Source of the DNA: Ulota crispa
Lineage: Eukaryota > Streptophyta > Bryopsida > Orthotrichales > Orthotrichaceae
Assembly: GCA_963920765.1 (NCBI GenBank)
Contig: OY987246.1
Span: 1,304,501-1,368,500, forward strand
Reading direction: 5' to 3'
DNA: 64,000 nucleotides
Part shown: piece by piece, positions 1 to 11,215 of the stretch
Layout: each line of letters begins with the position of its first letter
Numbering within the stretch: the stretch's first letter is position 1
Translations under genes and position numbers: made by a program
Notes under the pieces: model-generated
What the model was told of the DNA's origin: nothing
Database searches by the model: none
What the model saw: only the letters and a program-made list of their open reading frames with translations

Positions 1-60
1 GTGGGATTTGAACCTCCCATCTCCGGGCTCACACTCCACAACTCTACCACATTGCCGAAA
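1..60 (-). repeat. tRNA-derived SINE-like head with pol III boxes (partial)
   Basis: On the minus strand there is a perfect A-box, TGGTAGAGTTG (39-49), and a perfect B-box, GGTTCAAATCC (4-14), about 36 bases apart. This is the arrangement of tRNA-derived SINE heads. The sequence does not fold as a complete tRNA, and its downstream part lies outside the window. The mirror copy is at 8383-8507. It appears to sit inside the CACTA-like element. Confidence 0.45.
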
Positions 61-595
61 CTCACTAGAGAATGTGCACACACACATGTGCGCAATAGAA
101 TCATGATTCTATTTGTACATTAAATGTTCATGTTTTTAATAACCCAGTAGACTTTGGAGGCTATTTCGGCCCATTAAAGGACTTTTTTTTCAAAAAATTT
201 AAAACTAAAAAAAGTTGGTAAATGTATTTTACTTTCACCTCCAACAATTTTTTTTGGATTTCAATCTCTTTATCAAAACTTATGAGCTAAAATCACAGAA
301 GGTGTTTAGAAATTTTAAAAAAATTGTTTATTTCCATCCTTTTGATTTTGTTTATAAATTTTTATTGGAATTTGCAAATCTCAAAAGGATTGTTGCAGAC
401 AAAGGTTGGATTCATTAATAATTATTATTTAGTGCTAGTCTTTTTGTAAAAAGAACCTTATTTTGTTAAAATAGCCTCTATGGTTTGATAGCTTCAAATA
501 ACATGAAATCGTGAAAAGTTACGGAATTAAAACCTTGCAATTATAAAATCCAAATTCTATAGACTTTTGAATAGTTTTGAAATATTTTTTAAGGG

Positions 596-1002
596 CATTA
601 ATATGTGAACCACACCCTTTGAACTACTGTACCACACCCTAGGGTAAATTTTAGATTTCTACCATCAAAACTTTGAGTTTGAGAATTTTGAATTCAAATT
701 TGGACTTAGAGACCATGATATTGTCTAGCACCATAAAAAAAGTTGCAATTCAACAACACCCAAAGAAAAAGCTTATCTTTTTTTACAAACAAAAGTAAAA
801 TTAACAATTTTCTCCCTAACTAAACCTTTTCATTGGGTGTTGTTGAATTGCAACTTTTTTTTATTGTTCTAAACAATACCATGGTCTCTAAGTCCAAATT
901 TGAATTCAAAATTTTCAAATTCAGCTTTTTGATGGTAGAAACCTAAAATTTACCCCGGGATGTGGTATAGTAATTGGAAGGGTGTGGTACACATATCAAT
1001 TC
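596..1002. repeat. Fold-back MITE nested in the left CACTA arm
   Basis: Terminal inverted repeats start near TTAATATGTGAACCACACC and end near GGTGTGGTACACATATCAA. The two halves pair for about 150 bases each, including a GTTGCAATTCAACAACACCC block, around a loop near 790-820. The mirror copy is at 7437-7843. No clear target duplication was found, so the superfamily is open. Confidence 0.5.
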
Positions 1003-1979
1003 CCATCTTTTAAAGTTTATAAAAATATTTTATAAGATTGTTTATTTTTTAATTCATTTGGTTAGTAATAGAAGGAAAAATACTAAAAGTACCCTTTAAG
1101 TCTTTCAAAATATCAAGTTTATGCCAAAAATATTTGAAACATAAAAAATATTCCTTATTTTTTGTAGGAATATCAATTATACTCCTATTATTTTGGAAAA
1201 ATAATAAAAATGCTCTTCTATTTTGAAATGTTAAATACATCCTTGTGTTATTTGAAATGTAAAAATCACCTTTGGTTTCTTGTAAGAATTTGCATTAAAC
1301 TATACACTTGGTTATCATATAACACAAAGATATAAATAATTTAAAATAGTTGAGGAGCATTTTTAATATTTTCCCAATATATTAGAAGCATTGTTTATAT
1401 TTATACAAAAATGAAAGATATTTTTGGTACTTTTAATCCTTGAGGGACACATATGATTTTTTCAAAGAATTGAGGAGCATCTTTTGTATTTGTTTGTAAA
1501 GAAATTTTGGTATTTAAAACAACAAAATGTTGTACTTTTTATATAAAATTTTGTTGAATTAGTGAAGTTGTGTCCAAAAGTGTCCAGATCAACAAAAAAT
1601 TGTTGATTTTTTTGTTATTATGGTCATGTTTTTACTTGACTTTAAAGGTTGCTAATTTTAAATCTAACCAAATTGTGAAAAGTAAATAAAAATAAAACCA
1701 GTCAATGTACACTCAAACTTCTAAAAGATTCTTTTTTTTTTCAAAACTTCTTTCACTTTTTAAAACTTCAAAACATTTTAATGAGGTCCAAAAAGATTCT
1801 AGAAAGATTTCAAAAACAAACCTAAACTATTGTAATAGCTTTTTTATTAAAAACATTTTAAAGTATTTTGATGAATTACAAAAAGATTCCTAAAGGACTC
1901 TAATTCAATCTAAGAGATTTTATTTCTATAAATATTTTGAAATACTTTAACAAATTTCATAAAGATTTTAAAAAGATTC

Positions 1980-2740
1980 TCAAAGATTCCAAAAGGGTTC
2001 TTGGAAATTCTCAAAGATTCTCAAAAAATTTTAAAATTTCAAAAAAGGTTCTCAAAAGATTCACAAAGATTCCCAATGATTCTTAAAGATTCTCAAAGCT
2101 TCTCAAAGCTTCCAAGAAGATTCCAAGATTATTCTTAAAGGTTTCCAAACATTCTCAAAAAATTTCAAAATTCCTAGAACATTTCCAAAGATTCTCAAAT
2201 ATTCCAAACTATTCTCAAAGATTCTTAAGAATTCTCAAATGTTCCTAAAAGATTTTCAAAGATTCCAGGAAGATTCTCAAATATTCCTAAAAGATTTTCA
2301 AAGATTCTAAGAAGATTCTCAAAGATTCTAAGAAGATTCCTAAAAGATTCTCAAAGATTCCCTCAAACATTCTCAAACATTCTCAAAGATTCCAAAATAC
2401 TTGAAAAGATTCTAAAAGATTTCCAAAGATTCCAAAAAGATGCCTAAAAGATTCTCAAAGATTCCCTCAAACATTCTCAAACATTCTCAAAGATTCCAAA
2501 ATACTTGAAAAGATTCTAAAAGGTTTTCAAAGATTCCAAAAAGATGCCTAAAAGATTCTCAAAGATTCCAAGAAGATTCTCAAAGATTCTAAAATCTTGA
2601 AAAGATTATTAAATATTCGTAAAAATCCAAAAAAGATTCTCAATGATTCCCAAAAGATTCTGAAAGATTCTTAATGATTCTTAAAGATTTTTAAAGATTC
2701 ACAAAAAATTCCCAAAAGATTCCCAAAAGATTCCAAAATT
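1980..2740. repeat. Low-complexity tandem array (AGATTCTCAAAG-like units)
   Basis: The DNA is a degenerate array of 10-21 bp units built on AGATTC and CAAAGATTCC, including a repeated block of about 100 bp (2345-2450 and 2450-2560). It is internal to the CACTA-like copy. ORFs across it give peptides of repeated KDSQRF/FLKDFQRF, which are by-products of the array and not evidence of a protein. Confidence 0.7.
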
Positions 2741-2891
2741 TATGTTGATTTAGATAATGGTGTCCAAATCAACAGAACATATTTAGTTTTTTATAGAGTT
2801 TTGTTATATTAATCAATTAGCGTGGGCAAGTGCCCAAATCAACAGGAAACTGTTGGTTTTTTGTTGTTTTGGACGGAGTTTTCTACTAGTG

Positions 2892-3180
2892 TTAACACAT
2901 CTATATTAATAAAAGAATAGCCTTCAGTCAGTTAGGGCCTATCATATGATAATGTTCAATCAGATAGGGTCGGGCATAAGTTAGGTTTGGGCATGACTAG
3001 GATTGAAAGGTATAAATGAATAAAGTAAAATCAGCTATGACTCTCTTTTATCTGCTTCAGTAGACATTAACAACAAGACATTGGCAATTGCACCACAACT
3101 ATCTCTTGGTCAAAAGAGGGCATGGAGATAAGGGGGCACGGGGATAAGGGCACACGGGGTAAGGGGGCATGGGGATAGGA
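2892..3180. other. Spacer between inverted CACTA copies, with G-rich tract
   Basis: This 289-bp stretch lies between TTTTCTACTAGTG on the left and CCCTAGTAGAAAA on the right. It starts with the small palindrome GTGTTAACAC. Its right part (about 3110-3178) is an imperfect tandem of GGGGCACGGGGATAAG-like units. It encodes nothing recognisable. The same stretch appears again at 5038-5326. Confidence 0.6.
3132..3174 (+). other. Predicted G-quadruplex-forming tract
   Basis: Six runs of three to five G's lie within 43 bases, separated by loops of three to five bases. This meets the usual G3+N1-7 criterion with two spare runs. It stands out in DNA of about 30% GC. The duplicate is at 5278-5320. Confidence 0.6.
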
Positions 3181-4187
3181 CCCTAGTAGAAAACCCTGTC
3201 CAAAACAACAGAAAACCAACAGTTTCTTGTTGATTTGGGCACTTGCCCACGCTAATTGACTAATTTAACAAAACTCTATAAAAAACTAAATACGTTCTAT
3301 TGATTTGGACACCATTATCTAAATCAACATAGATTTTGGAATCTTCAGGGAATCATTTGGGAATTTTTTGTGAATCTTCAAAAATCTTTAAGAATCTTTT
3401 GGGAATCATTGAGAATCTATTTTGGATTTCTAAGAATATTTAAGAATCTTTTCAAGACTTTAGAATCTTTGAGAATCTTCTTTGAATCTTTGAGAATCTT
3501 TGGAAATCTTTGGAAATCTTTTCAAGTTTTTTTGAATCTTTGCGAATGTTTGAGGACAATTGAAAATCTTTGAGAATCTTTGAGAATCTTTGAGAATCTT
3601 TGAAAATCTTTAAAAATCTTTAGGAATCTTTTCAGGTTTTTTAGGAATCTTTGAATATCTTTTAGGAATCTTTGAGAATCTTTTAGGAATCGTTGAAAAT
3701 CTTTTAGGAATTTTTGAAATCTTTTAGGAATCTTTGAAAATCTTTGAAAACCTTTGGAAATCTTTGCAAATCTTTTCAAGTTTTTTTGGAATGTTTGAAA
3801 ATGTTAAAGGATAATTGAGAATGTTTGAGGATAATTGAGAATCTTTTAGGCATCTTTTTGGAATCTTTGGAAATCTTTTAGAATCTTTTCAAGTATTTTG
3901 GAATCTTTGAGAATGTTTGAGAATGTTTGAGGGAATCTTTGAAAATCTTTTAGGAATCTTCTTAGAATCTTTGAGAATCTTCTTAGAATCTTTGAAAATC
4001 TTTTAGGAATATTTGAGAATCTTCCTGGAATCTTTGAAAATCTTTTAGGAACATTTGAGAATTCTTAAGAATCTTTGAGAATAGTTTGGAATATTTGAGA
4101 ATCTTTGGAAATGTTCTAGGAATTTTGAAATTTTTTGAGAATGTTTGGAAACCTTTAAGAATAATCTTGGAATCTTCTTGGAAGCTT

Positions 4188-4387
4188 NNNNNNNNNNNNN
4201 NNNNNNNNNNNNNNNNNNNNNNNNNNNNNNNNNNNNNNNNNNNNNNNNNNNNNNNNNNNNNNNNNNNNNNNNNNNNNNNNNNNNNNNNNNNNNNNNNNNN
4301 NNNNNNNNNNNNNNNNNNNNNNNNNNNNNNNNNNNNNNNNNNNNNNNNNNNNNNNNNNNNNNNNNNNNNNNNNNNNNNNNNNNNNNN
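4188..4387. other. Assembly gap (200 N)
   Basis: Exactly 200 N's, a common placeholder for a gap of unknown size. The flanks are copies of the same sequence: 4187 corresponds to 6333, and 4388 to 2241. Joining 4187 directly to 6334 would leave one continuous inverted pair. Confidence 0.97.
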
Positions 4388-6333
4388 GTTCCTAAAAGAT
4401 TTTCAAAGATTCCAGGAAGATTCTCAAATATTCCTAAAAGATTTTCAAAGATTCTAAGAAGATTCTCAAAGATTCTAAGAAGATTCCTAAAAGATTCTCA
4501 AAGATTCCCTCAAACATTCTCAAACATTCTCAAAGATTCCAAAATACTTGAAAAGATTCTAAAAGATTTCCAAAGATTCCAAAAAGATGCCTAAAAGATT
4601 CTCAAAGATTCCCTCAAACATTCTCAAACATTCTCAAAGATTCCAAAATACTTGAAAAGATTCTAAAAGGTTTTCAAAGATTCCAAAAAGATGCCTAAAA
4701 GATTCTCAAAGATTCCAAGAAGATTCTCAAAGATTCTAAAATCTTGAAAAGATTATTAAATATTCGTAAAAATCCAAAAAGATTCTCAATGATTCCCAAA
4801 AGATTCTGAAAGATTCTTAATGATTCTTAAAGATTTTTAAAGATTCACAAAAAATTCCCAAAAGATTCCCAAAAGATTCCAAAATTTATGTTGATTTAGA
4901 TAATGGTGTCCAAATCAACAGAACATATTTAGTTTTTTATAGAGTTTTGTTATATTAATCAATTAGCGTGGGCAAGTGCCCAAATCAACAGGAAACTGTT
5001 GGTTTTTTGTTGTTTTGGACGGAGTTTTCTACTAGTGTTAACACATCTATATTAATAAAAGAATAGCCTTCAGTCAGTTAGGGCCTATCATATGATAATG
5101 TTCAATCAGATAGGGTCGGGCATAAGTTAGGTTTGGGCATGACTAGGATTGAAAGGTATAAATGAATAAAGTAAAATCAGCTATGACTCTCTTTTATCTG
5201 CTTCAGTAGACATTAACAACAAGACATTGGCAATTGCACCACAACTATCTCTTGGTCAAAAGAGGGCATGGAGATAAGGGGGCACGGGGATAAGGGCACA
5301 CGGGGTAAGGGGGCATGGGGATAGGACCCTAGTAGAAAACCCTGTCCAAAACAACAGAAAACCAACAGTTTCTTGTTGATTTGGGCACTTGCCCACGCTA
5401 ATTGACTAATTTAACAAAACTCTATAAAAAACTAAATACGTTCTATTGATTTGGACACCATTATCTAAATCAACATAGATTTTGGAATCTTCAGGGAATC
5501 ATTTGGGAATTTTTTGTGAATCTTCAAAAATCTTTAAGAATCTTTTGGGAATCATTGAGAATCTATTTTGGATTTCTAAGAATATTTAAGAATCTTTTCA
5601 AGACTTTAGAATCTTTGAGAATCTTCTTTGAATCTTTGAGAATCTTTGGAAATCTTTGGAAATCTTTTCAAGTTTTTTTGAATCTTTGCGAATGTTTGAG
5701 GACAATTGAAAATCTTTGAGAATCTTTGAGAATCTTTGAGAATCTTTGAAAATCTTTAAAAATCTTTAGGAATCTTTTCAGGTTTTTTAGGAATCTTTGA
5801 ATATCTTTTAGGAATCTTTGAGAATCTTTTAGGAATCGTTGAAAATCTTTTAGGAATTTTTGAAATCTTTTAGGAATCTTTGAAAATCTTTGAAAACCTT
5901 TGGAAATCTTTGCAAATCTTTTCAAGTTTTTTTGGAATGTTTGAAAATGTTAAAGGATAATTGAGAATGTTTGAGGATAATTGAGAATCTTTTAGGCATC
6001 TTTTTGGAATCTTTGGAAATCTTTTAGAATCTTTTCAAGTATTTTGGAATCTTTGAGAATGTTTGAGAATGTTTGAGGGAATCTTTGAAAATCTTTTAGG
6101 AATCTTCTTAGAATCTTTGAGAATCTTCTTAGAATCTTTGAAAATCTTTTAGGAATATTTGAGAATCTTCCTGGAATCTTTGAAAATCTTTTAGGAACAT
6201 TTGAGAATTCTTAAGAATCTTTGAGAATAGTTTGGAATATTTGAGAATCTTTGGAAATGTTCTAGGAATTTTGAAATTTTTTGAGAATGTTTGGAAACCT
6301 TTAAGAATAATCTTGGAATCTTCTTGGAAGCTT
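4388..6333. repeat. Segment duplicated across the assembly gap (copy 2)
   Basis: Near-identical to 2241-4187, offset 2147 before and 2146 after a single A-run difference. See the gap entry for the likely explanation. Confidence 0.75.
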
Positions 6334-7436
6334 TGAGAAGCTTTGAGAATCTTTAAGAATCATTGGGAATCTTTGTGAATCTTTTGAGAACCTTTTTTGA
6401 AATTTTAAAATTTTTTGAGAATCTTTGAGAATTTCCAAGAACCCTTTTGGAATCTTTGAGAATCTTTTTAAAATCTTTATGAAATTTGTTAAAGTATTTC
6501 AAAATATTTATAGAAATAAAATCTCTTAGATTGAATTAGAGTCCTTTAGGAATCTTTTTGTAATTCATCAAAATACTTTAAAATGTTTTTAATAAAAAAG
6601 CTATTACAATAGTTTAGGTTTGTTTTTGAAATCTTTCTAGAATCTTTTTGGACCTCATTAAAATGTTTTGAAGTTTTAAAAAGTGAAAGAAGTTTTGAAA
6701 AAAAAAAGAATCTTTTAGAAGTTTGAGTGTACATTGACTGGTTTTATTTTTATTTACTTTTCACAATTTGGTTAGATTTAAAATTAGCAACCTTTAAAGT
6801 CAAGTAAAAACATGACCATAATAACAAAAAAATCAACAATTTTTTGTTGATCTGGACACTTTTGGACACAACTTCACTAATTCAACAAAATTTTATATAA
6901 AAAGTACAACATTTTGTTGTTTTAAATACCAAAATTTCTTTACAAACAAATACAAAAGATGCTCCTCAATTCTTTGAAAAAATCATATATGTCCCTCAAG
7001 GATTAAAAGTACCAAAAATATCTTTCATTTTTGTATAAATATAAACAATGCTTCTAATATATTGGGAAAATATTAAAAATGCTCCTCAACTATTTTAAAT
7101 TATTTATATCTTTGTGTTATATGATAACCAAGTGTATAGTTTAATGCAAATTCTTACAAGAAACCAAAGGTGATTTTTACATTTCAAATAACACAAGGAT
7201 GTATTTAACATTTCAAAATAGAAGAGCATTTTTATTATTTTTCCAAAATAATAGGAGTATAATTGATATTCCTACAAAAAATAAGGAATATTTTTTATGT
7301 TTCAAATATTTTTGGCATAAACTTGATATTTTGAAAGACTTAAAGGGTACTTTTAGTATTTTTCCTTCTATTACTAACCAAATGAATTAAAAAATAAACA
7401 ATCTTATAAAATATTTTTATAAACTTTAAAAGATGG

Positions 7437-7843
7437 GAATTGATATGTGTACCACACCCTTCCAATTACTATACCACATCCCGGGGTAAATTTTAGGTTT
7501 CTACCATCAAAAAGCTGAATTTGAAAATTTTGAATTCAAATTTGGACTTAGAGACCATGGTATTGTTTAGAACAATAAAAAAAAGTTGCAATTCAACAAC
7601 ACCCAATGAAAAGGTTTAGTTAGGGAGAAAATTGTTAATTTTACTTTTGTTTGTAAAAAAAGATAAGCTTTTTCTTTGGGTGTTGTTGAATTGCAACTTT
7701 TTTTATGGTGCTAGACAATATCATGGTCTCTAAGTCCAAATTTGAATTCAAAATTCTCAAACTCAAAGTTTTGATGGTAGAAATCTAAAATTTACCCTAG
7801 GGTGTGGTACAGTAGTTCAAAGGGTGTGGTTCACATATTAATG
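7437..7843. repeat. Fold-back MITE nested in the right CACTA arm
   Basis: Inverted counterpart of the element at 596-1002, with the same termini and the same loop. Confidence 0.5.
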
Positions 7844-8382
7844 CCCTTAAAAAATATTTCAAAACTATTCAAAAGTCTATAGAATTTGGATTTTATAATT
7901 GCAAGGTTTTAATTCCGTAACTTTTCACGATTTCATGTTATTTGAAGCTATCAAACCATAGAGGCTATTTTAACAAAATAAGGTTCTTTTTACAAAAAGA
8001 CTAGCACTAAATAATAATTATTAATGAATCCAACCTTTGTCTGCAACAATCCTTTTGAGATTTGCAAATTCCAATAAAAATTTATAAACAAAATCAAAAG
8101 GATGGAAATAAACAATTTTTTTAAAATTTCTAAACACCTTCTGTGATTTTAGCTCATAAGTTTTGATAAAGAGATTGAAATCCAAAAAAAATTGTTGGAG
8201 GTGAAAGTAAAATACATTTACCAACTTTTTTTAGTTTTAAATTTTTTGAAAAAAAAGTCCTTTAATGGGCCGAAATAGCCTCCAAAGTCTACTGGGTTAT
8301 TAAAAACATGAACATTTAATGTACAAATAGAATCATGATTCTATTGCGCACATGTGTGTGTGCACATTCTCTAATGATTTTC

Positions 8383-8507
8383 GGAAATGTAGTAGAGTTG
8401 TGGAGTGTGAGCCCGGAGATGGGAGGTTCAAACCTCACTGCCAGCAGCCCTACCCGACGGTTTGGGCAGCTGCCCATTGGTGCGGGCAACTGCTCAACTC
8501 CTAAAAA
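8383..8507 (+). repeat. SINE-like element with pol III A and B boxes
   Basis: The A-box TAGTAGAGTTG is at 8390-8400 and a B-box GGTTCAAACCT (one mismatch) at 8425-8435. They are followed by a GC-richer body with CAGCTGCCC and GGGCAACTG blocks and then a short A-run near 8503-8509. This is the layout of a plant tRNA-derived SINE. The left mirror copy (1-60) keeps perfect boxes, and the two differ at several bases although inner arm DNA is identical. Transcription cannot be judged from sequence. Confidence 0.45.
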
Positions 8508-8779
8508 AATTCACTTTTTCATAAAATAAAATAAAATATACAAAAATAAAAAGTTTAAAAATTGAAAAAAAACAAAATTGAACAACATAAAATTTGTGAA
8601 AAGTAACAGAAAATCAACAAAAATTTAACAGAAAACAGAAAATATTCAACAAAAAATCAACAAATAATCCTCAAAAAATCAACAGAAAAGTACCCAAATC
8701 AACTTGACCAAATCCACAGAAAAAATCAACAGTTTTTGGTTGAAATTTTGTTGATTTTGTGCTGAATTTTCTACCATTG

Positions 8780-9204
8780 TAATTAGAAAATCATCATTTA
8801 TTATAAGACATATTAGAGGAGGTACAAGTATCAAAAAAATCAATTTTGTTCCAAATTGGGTATGTAATATATTGGTAGTAAAGGTGATAAGGAGAGCTTT
8901 CCAACCATATATCATGTGTCCATTTTCCATTTGCATAAATACTCCACCTTTGAGGCTATTAAAAAATCAATGACAAAAAGTAACAAGATGCAACACCCAT
9001 TTCAAATTTTCTAAAATCCTATGCATGTCCCCTTGTTTTTTCTCTACTCACATGAAAGTGGTTAACAAAACTTTTATTTGCCAATACAAGAACTTTCCCA
9101 ACTCCAAAAAAAACAAAAATTTTGGGATTTTTAATTTTATCCAACCTTGGAAAACAAGCCCTGCATCTTGGCCAAATTTGATAGAGCATGAAAGTTTGCC
9201 TTTA
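8780..9204. other. Intergenic AT-rich stretch, nothing recognised
   Basis: No gene, known repeat or strong motif was found. A 113-codon ORF beginning at 9025 runs into the next MITE and matches nothing I recognise. Confidence 0.5.
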
Positions 9205-9553
9205 GAGCATCTTCACTTGTATGGGGAAACACTGTTTCAGATATGCTTTTGGATGAAAAGGATGCCCTTGATGCTTGGACCTATGAAAGGATTTTGCAAA
9301 ATTTGTAATTTTCCAATGCACGGCAACCCCTCTAAAACTACATTTTTTTGGTTTGATCAATTATAAGTTGAATAAGCATTGATATAAATTCTATCTACTT
9401 TTTCAAGCAAGGAGGCTTGTTATTGGTTGAGCACTATTTTATCTAGTTGCACAAGTGGGAAAAACTACAAACCAACAGACTAAAACCAACACGCTAAAGT
9501 AAAACCTCAATGTTTCCCTGGGATGAGAAACCACCGGTGTGGTGGAGATGCTC
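9205..9553. mobile_element. Harbinger-like MITE, 349 bp
   Basis: The left end is GAGCATCTTCACTTGTATGG and the right end GGTGTGGTGGAGATGCTC, forming an imperfect inverted repeat. TTA stands immediately outside both ends (9202-9204 and 9554-9556), fitting the 3-bp TWA target duplication of PIF/Harbinger elements. Related copies of nearly the same length are at 34481-34828 and 42836-43202. No coding capacity. Confidence 0.65.
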
Positions 9554-10648
9554 TTATCCCGGCTGTTTTTTCAATAACTTCCCCAACCCTGCCTTCCTCC
9601 CTTTTCATTGAAAGCTCAAAGAGCTTTTGCGTGTATTCCGCTTCCTCACAACCTTTCAATATTGACTCTTCATCACGTTGAACAGACCCATGATTTCTTC
9701 TACTGTACTTCCTTTTCAAATCCAATAGCACCCGCTCAATATGAAAGAGGGAGAGACATACTTCCCCAAGTCTGCTTTGCTTTGCTTTGATTGTCCCTGG
9801 AGCTCTGGAAATCCGATGCTGCACATCGTGACATGTCGATTCGCTCTGCCATTGCTTTCAGAACATCAACAATGGGCGCACCGCATCAACATTCTTGGTA
9901 TCAGCTCATTCACTTCATTTCCCTGCATTTCCCTGCACCTCAATTTTTTTGAGAGAATCATTTGCTGCATCTTCACTTAGGGCAATGCTATACTGTGATC
10001 CGTGAGTGTAGATTTTTTTGTCAAAATACTAAACTTCACCTATAATCATGTACACAGGACCCTATAATTGTGCATTTTAAACTTTCATCTCTTGAAAAAC
10101 TTGTCATTATTTTAAATTTTCCATTGATTTTAAGCTCAGAAGCTCACACAATCTTGGCTCACAGCTCATGGCTCGCCATTTCGCGCTCACAATACAACGT
10201 CGTCCATCGTACCGTGCCTGTTTAATACAAACTCTTTGTGTTATGTCATTAATGACAATGACAACATGCAATACTTTCAAACATTTCTGATATAGTCAAA
10301 CCAACGAATTCAGATTCTTCGCTCAATCAACATTGCATTCTCATATGGCTACCCTAAGTTTATATTCTATTTGTTGATCTTGAAGTTTAATCAATTTTCT
10401 TCTACTCTCATAGTTCTCTGATTACCTTGTTATTACGTCCTGAACGGTACGGTCACAAAAGTCAATACACAAACAAACCCTAATCCAAAACATTTGAATG
10501 AAAATTTCAGCCAAGAATTCAAATGCATAATACACGCAACAATGCGCCTCTCCCATAATGTGACAAGCTTCCAACAACACGACACAATTAACAACATGCC
10601 AAAGTAATTCCAAGCGCGGTTCTCCTCGACGACAACAACAACGTTGCC
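9554..10648 (+). promoter_or_regulatory. Upstream region and 5' leader of the GPT gene
   Basis: This is the DNA immediately 5' of the translocator start codon. No TATA box or transcription start can be placed with confidence. An in-frame stop lies at 10589 and no in-frame ATG follows it before 10649. One out-of-frame ATG (10596) opens a three-codon ORF that ends before the main start. The segment also holds a degenerate MITE (9979-10203). Confidence 0.4.
9979..10203. repeat. Degenerate Mutator-like MITE relative
   Basis: The left end GGCAATGCTATACTGTGA resembles the termini of the element at 11380-12089. The interior shares the block around TCACCTATAATCATGTACA and the GCTCATGGCT motif with it. 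The right end (near CGCTCACAATACAAC) is worn and no target duplication remains. Confidence 0.45.
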
Positions 10649-11215
10649 ATGATGAATTCACATGCATTGTTCACGACGGCGACTACTACTCCATGCAGCC
10701 TCAACATACAGCAACGTCGAAGCATCATCAACAACAACCTCACACAATTGTCACCAATTTCAAAGTCGAGGATAAACCGTGTGAGCGCAACCCTAAGATG
10801 CAGAGGTTTCTTCAGTAGTGAGTCGGTGCACGTGGCGAGTCATGTGTTCAAGAAGGAAGAGTTTGTAAAGAAGAAGACAAGTATTGTTGTTAAAGCAGAA
10901 GCTCCAAGTGCAGCAGAGCCAGAGCCAGAAGAGCCAGAGAAGCGGAGATGCGGAGGAGGAGGGGGGAAGAATAAGAAGGCGGAGGGTGGGGGGTGCCAGA
11001 GAAGAGCGAGGATCGGGGGGTACTTCGTGATGTGGTGGAGCTTGAACGTGGTGTTCAATGTGTACAACAAGAAGGTGTTGAATGTGTTGCCATTCCCGTG
11101 GTTGACGTCGATGTTGTCGCTGGCGGCGGGGTCGGCGATGATGCTGGTGTCGTGGGCGCTCAAGCTCGTCGACGCACCGCATGTCGATTGCGACTTCTGG
11201 AAGCGCCTTGCTCCG
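10649..11215 (+). CDS. GPT: GPT coding exon 1
   Basis: Codons 1-189: the transit peptide, linker and first two membrane segments, ending ...KRLAP. The donor is CCG|GTAAGT, phase 0. The exon is much richer in GC than the later exons. Two ATGs in a row (10649, 10652) make the exact start ambiguous by one codon. Confidence 0.9.

Larger units (their letters stand above)
1..2891 (-). mobile_element. CACTA-like non-autonomous transposon, left copy (runs off window edge)
   Basis: The inner end reads TTTTCTACTAGTG at 2879-2891, the reverse of a CACTA-type terminus. Subterminal copies of a TGTTGATTTGG-like motif lie at about 2740-2870, as CACTA elements usually carry. The body is AT-rich, then from about 1980 to 2740 it is an imperfect array of an AGATTCTCAAAG-like unit. 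The whole copy is mirrored by the right copy (position p pairs with 8439-p) with no indel visible from about 84 to 2340. No transposase is encoded; the short ORFs are repeat translations. The outer end lies before the window start. Family assignment comes from the termini only. Confidence 0.6.
2241..4187. repeat. Segment duplicated across the assembly gap (copy 1)
   Basis: This 1,947-bp stretch recurs at 4388-6333. The only difference I could see is one base in an A-run (six A's near 2630 against five near 4775). It contains the end of the left arm, the spacer and the start of the right arm. Near-identity right up to both gap edges suggests one locus represented twice. Confidence 0.75.
5327..8779 (+). 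mobile_element. CACTA-like non-autonomous transposon, right copy
   Basis: It starts CCCTAGTAGAAAACC and ends TTTTCTACCATTG, both degenerate forms of a CACTA terminus. Both ends carry subterminal motifs of the type GTTGATTTGGGCACTT or GTTGATTTGGGTACTT. The interior holds the GAATCTTTGAGAATC-like array (about 5490-6480) and then AT-rich DNA identical in inverted form to the left copy. Its outer 350 bases carry a SINE-like insertion. Its 3-bp flanks differ (GGA and TAA), so no target duplication is seen. No transposase is present. Confidence 0.6.

Noticed and set aside
1-60. A functional tRNA gene on the minus strand
   Set aside because: A and B boxes are present but they are too close together and no acceptor stem or anticodon arm can be drawn. 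SINE-like origin fits better.
2240-2340. Heat-shock-element-like GAAGATTC boxes in the array
   Set aside because: They occur because the repeat unit is made of AGAAGATTC; no gene lies nearby and the spacing is irregular.
1980-2740. CRISPR-like direct repeats
   Set aside because: Units are degenerate and directly joined with no constant spacer length, in plant nuclear DNA.
2892-3180. Solo LTR as the origin of the spacer (it begins TGTTAACA)
   Set aside because: No matching TAACA-type end at the right place, no flanking duplication, and the edges coincide with the CACTA termini.
3522-3779. ORFs with repeated FLKDFQRF/KDSQRF peptides (also 4086-4594 and 5668-5925)
   Set aside because: They are translations of the tandem array on either strand, two of them run through the N gap, and the same peptides arise from every array in the region. 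No evidence of a real protein.
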